Source: Glycine soja (Eukaryota > Streptophyta > Magnoliopsida > Fabales > Fabaceae). Taken from it: 64,000 nt of DNA. Made by a program: the position numbers and the translations under genes. Numbering within the stretch: position 1 is the stretch's first letter; each line of letters begins with the position of its first letter. This document shows, piece after piece, positions 25,540-34,881 of the stretch. The notes beneath the pieces are model-generated. The model was not told the DNA's origin. It did no database searches and saw nothing but the letters and a program-made list of their open reading frames with translations. The DNA is taken from assembly GCF_004193775.1 (NCBI RefSeq), contig NC_041011.1:40245167-40309166 (forward strand). The letters are read 5' to 3'.

Positions 25540-26454
25540 CTGAAATCAAATTCGACCCACATATATAAGTAATTAATCAAAAATATTAAACTAGACTTAA
25601 AATGTTGTTATAGAATAAATAATATAAATTAGAATTAAAACGTTATTTATTATTTAAAAAATATTACTTTATTAAATTAAGCTGTGTTTTATATATTTTA
25701 AAATAAAAAATATAAAATATAAAATATAAAATATTATATTAATTAAAATTAAAATACACGATTATTAAAAATATAACGTATAGAATTAAATTTAAATGAA
25801 TCAAAATATAAATTAAATCTATCCTTAAATTTTATCAAACCTAATTTCTAAAATTCGTTAAAATTAAATTCAACTTAACTCACTGACGTGTTGAGGTATG
25901 AATTTTTTTTAGGCAGTGTTTATACTACTAGACACTACCGGTGTGATTCACGGAACTTTATTAATTTTTTATATTTTTTAAAAAATAAATAAAATCAATT
26001 CACATGTTTATAATTTGTTCTCTACCAAAAACATGTTTATAATATAATGCTTATTTATTAATTAGAAATAAAAAAAGATAAATGAATGTGTTTTCAATAC
26101 AACTACAAAATAAATTTTGGCAATATTACTTTTCCAAAATCAAAGAAATATGTTTAAACAAATGAAACTGCATAAAAAATCCCAATGAAAAATATAATAA
26201 AATTATTTTTTATATAAAAAACACAAATTATTCAATTATAATCACTTTTATGGAGATCATTAATTTAATCTTCTAAAAAATAATAAAAACAAAATTAAAT
26301 GAATGAATGAAAAGATATAAATTTCATAACATGTATTTTTTACGTAATTAATAACACGTACAATAATACTTAATAGATGTCTTGTGCATTATGTGTAAGT
26401 TAATAATAAATAAATGTAATTTAAAAAAAAATTGATAACTTAAAAAGACTAATA
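25540..26454. other. A+T-rich intergenic DNA
   Basis: Upstream flank of RPT5 leading to a local duplication. It contains only A+T-rich sequence, with a short repeat of AATATAAA units near 25700-25730, and no coding signal. Confidence 0.55.
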
Positions 26455-26699
26455 ATAAACAAATATCATTTTATAAAAGTTAATTTGACATTACATCTTT
26501 TAGTTTTGTTTCTCATATTCAATTAACCTCTAACCCGTGCATTATATGGGGTAATACTTTTTATTATTTAAAATAATCAATTTAATAATAAATATAATTA
26601 TATTAAAGTTAATTTGACATTACAATATTATAATTTAGCCTCTTGTGTTCAATTAATCTCTAAGTACATTTTTTCTTCAAACAAGACAAAGCATGATGA
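26455..26699. repeat. Left part of a local tandem duplication (copy 1, split by the MULE)
   Basis: This stretch matches about 30705-30957 in order and orientation, with shared landmarks TTAATTTGACATTACA, TTCAATTAACCTCTAA, GGTAATACTTTTTATTATTT and TTTTTTCTTCAAACAA. It continues at 30472-30552, so the MULE interrupts copy 1. A sub-repeat of about 140 bp carrying TTGACATTACA occurs twice in each copy. Confidence 0.8.
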
Positions 26700-26838
26700 G
26701 GCTAATTGCCTCCTTTGGGCACTTTTAAAAACTTTTTTTCCAGATGGGTCATTTACAAACATTTTTCGTCGGGGGCTATTTTACATGTAAATTGCATGCA
26801 AGTCCCAAGCAAATTGCAAGCCAAACTGGCAGTTTTAA
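26700..26838 (+). repeat. MULE left terminal inverted repeat
   Basis: Matches the reverse complement of 30340-30471 with substitutions and small indels. The outer 70 bp align best; the inner part shares CATGCAAG or GCAAGCAT and a CCAAACTGGCAG or CAAACCGCCAG block. Confidence 0.75.
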
Positions 26839-26850
26839 TTTAAATTTAAT

Positions 26851-27370
26851 TTATTTGTGTAATATATGTAATTTAATTTAAATTTTATTAATCGGGAAAA
26901 AAATTGGTAATTTATTTAAATTTCTGTATGTATTTAAATTTTTAATTTTGTTATTTGTATAGTATTTTAGTTAGTATTTTATGTTTTTTATGTAATATAA
27001 TTTATAATTTAGTAAGAAAGTTAATATTATTTAGTTTACTTATTTTTTTTATTGGAATATATGATACGTTGTTAATTATATATATATATATATATATTTT
27101 GTTTAAATTTTTGTTTCTATAGAATTTTTTGTATTTATTTTAATTTATTTGTGTAATATATGTAATTTAATTTAAATTTTATTAACCGAAAAAAAAATTG
27201 GTAATTTATTTAAATTTCTATATGTATTTAAATTTTTAATTTTGTTATTTGTATATTATTTTAGTTAGTATTTTATGTTTTTTATGTAATATAATTTATA
27301 ATTTTGTTAGAATGTTAATATTATTTAGTTTACTTATTTTTAATTTTTATTGGAATATATGATACGTTGT

Positions 27371-27413
<43 letters not shown>

Positions 27414-27660
27414 TAAATTTTTTGTTTTCATAGTATTTTTTGGATTTATTTTAATTTATTTGTGTAATATATGTGATTTAATTTAAATTTTATTAATCGA
27501 AAAAAATTGGTAATTTATTTAAATTTATGTATGTATTTAAATTTTTAATTTTATTATTTGTATAGTATTTTAGTTAGTATTTTATGTTTTTATGTAATTT
27601 AATTTATAATTTTGTTATTTGTATAGTATTTTGTTGTTCAGATTTATGTATTTCGTTATT
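26851..27660. repeat. A+T-rich tandem array of about 300-bp units inside the MULE
   Basis: The marker TTATTTGTGTAATATATG starts at 26851, 27145 and 27456, giving units of 294 and 311 bp and a partial third. The first two units each contain a (TA)n run (27077-27098 and 27374-27409), which accounts for most of their length difference. The array lies between the left TIR and the start of the PMD pseudogene, where a promoter and 5' UTR would be. Confidence 0.85.
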
Positions 27661-27759
27661 TATTGAGATTTTAATTAATTTGTTGTAAGTGAAATTAATT
27701 TTTTTTAGGTTAAATTTTTGTTCTCAATTTTTTGTATTATATTTTATTTTACAGTATCA

Positions 27760-28338
27760 ATGACATCTTCATCAAGTGTACAAATTAAGTTTGGTCCAAT
27801 AGATGGAGACGTTTTATGGATGCAACCTAAACATGTTTCAGAACATGTTTGGAATGGGGAACCAGACAAAAAATTGCACATCCGACGAGCTGTCCCGATT
27901 TATCAAGGTCAAGAAGAAATAACAGAGAAAATTATTCCTCTGCTTTGACAATCTGAGTTTTATTGGATAATGAAGATGGGCTACCTCAAAATAAATTCGT
28001 CATTAATTACTGCCTTGATTGAGAGATGGAGGCCCGAAACTCATACATTTCACATGAGATGCAGAGAGTGTACGATTACTCTTCAAGACGTCTCTGGATT
28101 ATTAGATTTGCGTGTTGATGAGGCACCATTAATTGGTCAAACTAATCTTGATTGGGCTGAAGTGTGTGAAGAATTGTTGGGCGTCAGACCACAGGAAGGT
28201 GAACTTCAAGGCAGTGTGGTCAAATTAAGTTGGCTGGCGCAACATTTTTCACAAATAAATATTCATGACGGTAACGTAGAACATCTACAAAGGTTTATCC
28301 GTGCGTGGATTCTCAGATTCATAGGAGGTGCTCTCTAA
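27760..28338 (+). pseudogene. Plant mobile domain (PMD) gene fragment, truncated
   Basis: It starts with ATG at 27760, just after an acceptor-like TTTTACAG, and reads MTSSSSVQIKFGPIDG. An in-frame TGA at 27946-27948 follows EKIIPLL, after which the same frame continues with the PMD core: QSEFYWI, ALIERWRPETHTFHM, CTITLQDVSGLLDLRVDE, APLIGQT, VVKLSWLAQHF and RAWILRFIGG. PMD is the domain of MAIN and MAIL1, also found in MULE and gypsy elements. The similarity stops after FIGG, where a stop at 28336 coincides with the start of reverse-strand transposase sequence. The C-terminal part of the domain is therefore missing. It is a broken transposon gene, not a host MAIN gene. Confidence 0.85.
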
Positions 28339-29162
28339 ACCACAAATGTCCATGCCAACATATAATTCTTGGCTAACATTAAAACTGGATGGTATCTCCA
28401 AACCACAAATATCCTCCTCATCAGGATGACTCCAGTTGATATTATTATAATGCAAAGCATCATTCCAAAATGGATTTTGAATTCCTTGTACACTTAATAG
28501 TCCAAAAAAAATTCAAATCATACTTATTTACCATTAAATACAATTGTCGTCAAATAATAAATGTATTGACGTATTTTTTAAGAGGAAATTATACCTTCTG
28601 CTGGGTGAACAATTCTTACTGGTTGAATCATATCAGTGACTTTATCGTCTGTATCATATATACCGTCAACACTGTCATCTTCGTCTAAAGACTCTTCAAT
28701 GTATGAGTTAGACACAAGATAATCATCATCATCATCTTCGTTAACATGTAAATTGCTCATATTTGTTGGCGATTGTGTCTCATCATTGGATAAATAATTT
28801 CCACATGATGTAAGCGAATTTCCAGAATGAAACATTGAACCACCAGCCATATCCTTTTCTATGTACAATCCTAGAACTAACATTTGTTCTTGTTGTTTAA
28901 AACTTTCCAGCATCGTTTCAACATCTTCCTCATCACAAATTTGCAAGGCAATATATTTTCATGACATTAAAAATCTACAACTAATAGCATAAATAATTTT
29001 ATTATTTTGTAACTTTACCTTATCTCCAATTTTTTTCTTCAAAGCATTGAAACTAATTCCACGTTTAATTTGAATCGCTTTTTTACTGCCTTCAAATATT
29101 ACACCATCATTATCTTCATATACCCTTCCATTGAAATACAACACTGTTATAATCGAATTCAT
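28332..29162 (-). pseudogene. MULE transposase N-terminal fragment, truncated
   Basis: Exon 1 runs from ATG at 29162 to a donor at 28595. It reads MNSIITVLYFNGRVYEDNDG, a PB1-like N terminus of the kind found on plant MuDR transposases, then ISCRFLMS and an in-frame TGA at about 28959, and continues in the same frame with KYIALQICDEEDVETMLESF and a long acidic Ser/Asp/Glu-rich linker. A second exon, 28332-28484 (acceptor TGTACAAG), keeps the frame as EGIQNPFWNDALHYNN and ends near DICGLE. The MuDR DBD, catalytic and SWIM domains are absent, because the sequence runs into the opposing PMD fragment. Confidence 0.75.
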
Positions 29163-30339
29163 CGTGTACCTACAAAAATAATATTTTAATTAATTAATCA
29201 TAATAAATTCAAAATAGTAAAATGTAATCACAAAAAGTCTCTTTAACACAATTTGACATTAAAACTTTATTCTATAAAAAAATTATTAACTTTAAATATT
29301 TTTTATGGTAAACACTTAAAAAAATAAACGATTCCAAGGTAGTAATTTTAAAGTCCAAATAAAACATAAACAAAGTTAGTATTATTTATAAATAATTCAT
29401 TTTCACAATAATAACTTTAACATAGTACTTCAAATAAATATAATGGAAAAAAATTAATTTTAAATACTATTCAAGTTGAATGCTCATAAAATAAATTTAC
29501 TATAACTTTATATTAAAATAAATTTCCACACTCAAAATACTTACTTCAAATAATTATGATGTTACAAATTTTTTTACTTTTAGATACTTTTGACAATACA
29601 CGCTTGATCAATTTTTAACACACTAACAAAGTATCAACACCAACCTAATCTAATTAAAAATATACTAAAAATTTCATATTTACCAAATTTTTTCGGGACT
29701 CAAATATTTTCTTTAAATAAATATCATGACAAATTTCTTCTATTTTATACACACAAACAAGCATATAAAATATAAAACTAATTTAATTAAAAAATTATTA
29801 AAAACTATACATTCAAACTGCTCTAAAAAATTATTTTAAAAATATTTTATAATACAAATTATTTGACTGAAAATTACGAACCTGATTCAGCAATTTAAGT
29901 CTCAAGAAACAAATTTCAAACCTTATGCGCACAAATTTAAATCTCAAGAAACGCTCACAGTTTTTGAAAACTAAAATGTAGTTTTAAATACACAGCAACA
30001 CTGAAGTATTGAGAACTAAAATATAGTTTTGAACACACAGCAACACTGAAGTAATTTTCGAGTATATAAAGGCCCTAAATCGCCATCTTCAATGGTCATT
30101 CCCTTCGCCCTAAATCACCAATGGCAGTTACAACTTGCCCTTAACTCGCCAATAGCGGTTGCAACTTGCCTTTTGGCCTGCCATCTGAAAAAGCAAGCCT
30201 GCCACCTGAAAAAGCAAGTGCCACAGGCCTACGACTATTGCAACACACAACAATTGGAACTCGCCAGTTTGACTGGCGGTTCCCACAACAACGTATATCA
30301 CCATTAGCACTGATGATTTCTTCACAAACATAAACTCGC

Positions 30340-30471
30340 CCATTTCACTGGCGGTTTGCGTGTTGTATGCTTGCGTTTTACGTAGAAAAGATCCCCCTCG
30401 CAGAAATAGTTTAAAAACAACCCCATCTAAAAAATTAGTTTATAAAAGGACCCTAAATAGGAAAATTTGCC
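30340..30471 (-). repeat. MULE right terminal inverted repeat
   Basis: Reverse-complement partner of 26700-26838. The adjoining subterminal region, 30077-30339, is relatively G+C-rich and holds a 20-bp direct repeat (CTGCCATCTGAAAAAGCAAG and CTGCCACCTGAAAAAGCAAG at about 30178-30218). Confidence 0.75.
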
Positions 30472-30552
30472 GCATGATCATTCTTAAAGGACAACGACCA
30501 CTTTACAAATAGTTCGCCACAAATGAGAAATTTTATTCTATTATAACTAAAT
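30472..30552. repeat. Right part of tandem duplication copy 1
   Basis: Resumes copy 1 after the MULE: GCATGATCATTCTTAAAGG and CCACTTTACAAATAGTTCG match GCATCATCATTCTTGAAAG and CCACTTTACAAGTAGTTCG at 30957-31002. Confidence 0.8.
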
Positions 30553-30704
30553 TTTATGCATCTAACTGTTGTTTAAAAAATAAGTATATAATACCGGTGC
30601 GATGCAGATGAAAAATCTTAATTTTATCAGAATAATAATACTTAGTACGTGTATATGAGCATTACCTGCGAGATAATACTTTTTATTATTTTAAAAAATT
30701 TAAT

Positions 30705-31034
30705 TGGAAACTTAAAAAGAATAATAAATTAATTTGACATTACAATATTTTAGTTTTGTCTCTCATATTCAATTAACCTCTAACTCGTACATTATGTGTG
30801 GAGGTAATACTTTTTATTATTTAAAAAATTTAATTTAATGGTAAATAAATATAAATATAAATGTATTAAAATTAATTTGACATTACAACATTTTAGTTTA
30901 GCCTCTCATGTTCAATTAACTTGTAAGTAAATTTTTTCTTCAAACAAAAAAAAAAGCATCATCATTCTTGAAAGACAATAACCACTTTACAAGTAGTTCG
31001 CGGCACATGAGAAATCTTGATTCTATTATAACTA
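30705..31034. repeat. Tandem duplication copy 2, with the empty MULE site
   Basis: This copy is uninterrupted. Where copy 1 holds GCATGATGA, the MULE and GCATGATCA, copy 2 has one GCATCATCA (about 30957-30965) followed directly by the right-flank sequence. It is a natural empty site for the element next door. With the MULE removed, the duplication period is about 475 bp. Confidence 0.8.
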
Positions 31035-31737
31035 AATTCAAGAATTTGAAATGCATATTAAAGAATAATAAATAAATAATTTTTAATTCATAAAATGCAT
31101 GATTAAATTAATTAAAATAATTATAATCATTGAAAAATTATAAACTAAACACCAGGACTTGGTATTAGACCACATGGCAACTCCTTATTTATTATTTTCT
31201 TTATTGAATACAATTAATTTTATTTGTATTTACCCATAAGTAAACATAAGAAGATGAGTGCATTGAATAAATAGTGCATGAATGATCGAAGAGGAGGAAT
31301 ATATATTGATTGTAATTACCCTAATTAAATTGAAACTATATGATTAATTTAATTTATTTACTTTAAAATATTGTTAATTACTTTAATTAACACGTTAATC
31401 ATAATTATCTCAATTATGATTTCTTTAATATCAATTCAAGAGAATTTAGACAATCAACCACACGTTTCATAATATGAATTTGGTTCATCAAATAATATTA
31501 GAATTTAATATGGGTTTTAGGTCATATATTTTTTATAACATTTTGTTTGAAAATGTCAAAAAAGGATATCATACTTTTTTTAACAATATAATTTTATTTG
31601 AGAATATTAAAATGAAAAAATACTGCTAAGATATTATCTTTTAAAATATTAATGAATTAATTTGTTGTATAATATTAACTTGTTATATTTTTAAAGTTCT
31701 TTAGCAACTTATTAGAATGTTAGTATGATATGTTAAA

Positions 31738-31785
<48 letters not shown>

Positions 31786-32842
31786 ATTAAATGTCAATAT
31801 TGTTTGGTTGATAGATATGAATTGAAAATATTCTTTTTTTTTTTATCTAAATGTTAAACTTTGCAAAAAGAAATGTAACCTATTTTAATCAATGTTTGAT
31901 GTGTGTGCTGATAAACACAATCAGAACGTGTTTTATATAATATAGGTCGAATTATAATTTTAATTTTATAATTTTGGTCCCCTGTTTGTAATTCAAGATA
32001 TTTAGTTTTTCTATTTTTTCAACATAAAGCCCTTTGATCATTAGCATTATTTTTTATATATAGTTAGTCCAGAGTTATTAATTTTTTTTTATCAAAATTT
32101 ATTCATAGACAAAATCATAAAACACCAAGACACTTGTTTTTTTAGTTAGTCACATTAACCTTATTTTTTTATGTATCATTAATCAAGAATTATTAATATT
32201 TTTCAAAGTATCAAAATTTATAAATTAAAAAATATTTAATATATAAATCTTTTTAATATCATTTTATATATTTTTATTTTGAATAGTTTACATTTATTTT
32301 ATTTTATCAATTTACAATTAAATTTCATAAATTAATATTGTAAATTATTTACATAATTTTTTAAATTTATATAAAATAAAATTAAAAGGTTTTTATATTA
32401 AATATTTTTTAATTTATAATTTTAGTAAATTGAAAAAATAATAACCCTTGACCAATGATATATAAAAAATAATGTTAATATATTTAACTAAACAAAATAA
32501 ATATATTAGTGATTTATTTATTATTTAATTAAATGTCTTGATGCAGAAATATGAAGACTAAAATCATGAATTTAACATTATAGTAGACTAAAATTATAAT
32601 TTAACCTATTGATTGATTGACCTGAGTTAAAAATATTCTTGATCATTTTTCATAGTAATTTTAAATTTTCAAAAAGTGGAACCTATTGACCTATTTTAAC
32701 CAATATTTAACACGTTTACTGATGGATACATAGTTAGTAACTTTCTTTTATATAATATATTGATTTGGATATCCAAAAATTTTATTATAAGAAAAATTTG
32801 GATAAAATCAGTGAAGAAATGGTGAAAATTATGTATTATTCT
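31035..32842. other. A+T-rich intergenic DNA
   Basis: No open frame or known repeat except the (TA)n run at 31742-31783. Several stretches read like decayed intergenic repeats, but I cannot assign a family. Confidence 0.55.
31742..31783. repeat. (TA)n microsatellite
   Basis: About 42 bp of uninterrupted TA repeats. Confidence 0.9.
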
Positions 32843-33012
32843 GAATCCATTATATAATATAAAAGATTAATGGTGTACACAAAAATCCGTTGTTGTCCAG
32901 CGGTTAGGATATAATATAAAAGAAATACTGAAACTTTTTGTATAATTATAAATCTATTAAATAATATAAAAGATTAAAGATATGCACAAAATTCCCAGCG
33001 GTTAGGATATCT
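32843..33012 (+). repeat. Tandem duplication containing tRNA-Glu 5' halves
   Basis: Two diverged units of about 100 bp each contain AATATAAAAGATTAA and, further on, CCAGCGGTTAGGATAT (32897-32912 and 32995-33010). In unit 1 the motif is preceded by TCCGTTGTTGT (from 32886), so 32886-32912 matches the first 27 nt of a plant tRNA-Glu (UUC) gene: acceptor strand, D arm and start of the anticodon arm. Neither unit has the anticodon loop, T arm or 3' acceptor strand, so no functional tRNA is encoded. Confidence 0.7.
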
Positions 33013-33960
33013 TTATTCTTTACTCTCGCACACATTAAATAATTTTTCAAAATTTTGTCTTAAAAAAATGACGCCTTGTTTATCTCTATTTAAAGAAATC
33101 AAATATTGTTGGAAGCGATATCTTAATTTCATTTTGATTACTTCAAACAGAGTAAAGTGATAATACATTGAAAGCTGATCAAACTTTATTTGCAATGACA
33201 TTTTATTTATTTTCTTCATGTTTGATCAAATACTAAAGAACATACTATAAAATTTGCAGTGAGAAAAAATATCAAACTTTGCATGTATTGAATTGATTAA
33301 ACGACACCACATCACATGTACTGTGTGCTTAAGCTATCAACTCTGTTATATTAGATAGATACTATTAATAAATGAGAAATTCTGGATTTAAAGCCTGTTC
33401 CAAGAAGTAGTGAATAGTTACGTAGTAATAAAGCCTAAACTAGATAAATTGCTAAATTTTGGTGTTGTTTACCAATTTCCAAGTCATGCGTTTGGTTTGG
33501 CTAGCAGTTTAACAAGATTGTTCCTGTATATGATCACCTGCGGACAACAAAAAAAAACTGAACAGAAATAGATGTTTCTAATTCAAAGGTGTAAATAAAA
33601 TTGTTTACTCCTGGAAAAAGAGCTTAAGAGAAAGGCATTCAAATTGATATTAGGAGCTAATAATAGAAATTCAGTATGGAAAGAGAGAAAGTAAAATAAC
33701 AGAATACTTCCAAATGTTTATGAGAAATCTGACTAAGGAATTCCATCAAGTGTTTGTATTCAAATGTGAGTGAAATGAAGTATGAGACTCTCCAACTCTA
33801 ATTACAATGACAAGAAAAGTTTAAACACAAAAAAGAAAATCATAAAATGTTGTCAATAAATAAGTTAGTCCTAGAAAAATAGCAAATTAACATGGGAAAA
33901 GAAAACAACAGCTAAGATTGTCATTCTAAATGATGTAAAAATGCAACAAAGAAAAAACAA
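33013..33960. other. Intergenic DNA, nothing assigned
   Basis: No convincing reading frame. The end nearest 33540 contains GATCACCTGCG, which on the minus strand could be part of a terminal exon linked to the exon-like piece at 33971-34048. Confidence 0.4.
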
Positions 33961-33970
33961 ATTTGACTAA

Positions 33971-34048
33971 CCTCCTTTGCATTTTGCAGGAATAAGAACA
34001 TCACTGGCAGGCATCAGCCCAGATGATGGAACACGAGGCTGCTGAATC
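33971..34048 (-). other. Exon-like segment, unassigned
   Basis: On the minus strand an acceptor (TGTTGCAG) is followed by CC ATG and an open run MIQQPRVPSSGLMPASDVL plus a few more residues, ending at a donor-like AAAGGAG then GTTAGTC. Base composition is clearly higher in G+C than the flanks. If joined to GTGATCATATACAGG near 33541, a short C-terminal tail and stop would follow. I do not recognise the protein, and no upstream exons were found. It could be a gene fragment. Confidence 0.3.
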
Positions 34049-34336
34049 ATGGCTGCAACAGTTATCAACAGGATACTTTCACATCTGTTAAGGATTCAAG
34101 GACAAAAAAAACCCATACTGTACCCTTCACATCTGCTTATGAAGCTAAATCCAAAGACTTGAGATATATTCAGATATATGTGAAGAAGAGAATGGGCAAA
34201 ACTTGGCAAGGACTCAAGATTCAGGATTTGAAACGATTCTGAGAAGGAAAAACTTATTATCCACTTGGCCTTATTTGAATACAACTTATTCAGATAAAGG
34301 CAACTTATTCGGATAAAGGCTAAGTTATATTTATGG

Positions 34337-34881
34337 TTATCAAACTCTCGAGTTTACGAGTCCACTTATCCTATGTAAGTTACTCTTGAGTAAATTTTTT
34401 TTAGTAGACTTTAACTAAACTTTATAAATTCTAAGTAAACTCAGTAGACTCTCTCGAGTTTACCACCGAGTCAACAAGTTAAAAAAATTAGACAAAAATA
34501 TAAGTCATTTTGTGTTGTTTTTTGTGTGTTTAGTGTTCAACATACTTTCATTTAGTGTGTTATTTTCAAATACAAAATCTCTCACATTTCATAATATTAA
34601 ATCTTTATTCTCTAATAACATCAAACTCTCAATTAGAATGATTTACCACTACTATAACATCTGCAAGTTATTATCTAGTAATGATGTATTATTAGACTTG
34701 GTTATTTAACTATTGTGAAATTTATGATTTATTATTTTGTTTTATTATATTGTTCAAATATTTAATTGGTATGTTATTTATAAATATTTTATTATTATTT
34801 TTATATAAAGTGGATTCTTACAAATCTATGAATCAAATCTATGAAATTCTCACGAACCTACATAAACTCTCGAGTTTCATA
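34337..34881 (+). mobile_element. Dispersed TIR element, copy A
   Basis: About 545 bp starting TTATCAAACTCTCGAG and ending with ACTCTCGAGTTTCAT. Its body matches 48651-49140: both contain GTAGACTCTC, TCAACAAGTT or TCAATAAATT, a TTGTTTTTTGTG block, CATCAAA, TGCAAGTTATCAT or a variant, AATGATG, and ATTGGTATGTTAT. It has no coding capacity, so it is a non-autonomous DNA-transposon-like (MITE-like) family. No target duplication could be fixed. Confidence 0.6.

Larger units (their letters stand above)
26700..30471. mobile_element. Degenerate Mutator-like element (MULE) with TIRs and 9-bp TSD
   Basis: The two ends are imperfect inverted repeats of about 130 bp: left 26700-26838, right about 30340-30471. 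The left end reads GGCTAATTGCCTCC, TTTGGGCACTTTTA and AGATGGGTCATTT; the reverse complement of the right end reads GGCAAATTTTCCTA, TTTAGGGTCCTTTTA and AGATGGGGTTGTTT. Flanks are GCATGATGA (26691-26699) and GCATGATCA (30472-30480), a 9-bp target duplication with one mismatch, typical of MULEs. Inside are a plus-strand plant-mobile-domain pseudogene and a minus-strand transposase N-terminal pseudogene, plus an A+T-rich tandem array. No catalytic transposase domain remains, so it cannot move by itself. Confidence 0.85.

Noticed and set aside
27760..28338. PMD frame as a functional MAIN-like host gene
   Set aside because: It has an in-frame TGA, lacks the C-terminal part of the domain and lies between MULE TIRs.
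32886..33010. Functional tRNA-Glu gene
   Set aside because: Only the 5' half is present in either copy; anticodon loop, T arm and 3' acceptor strand are missing.
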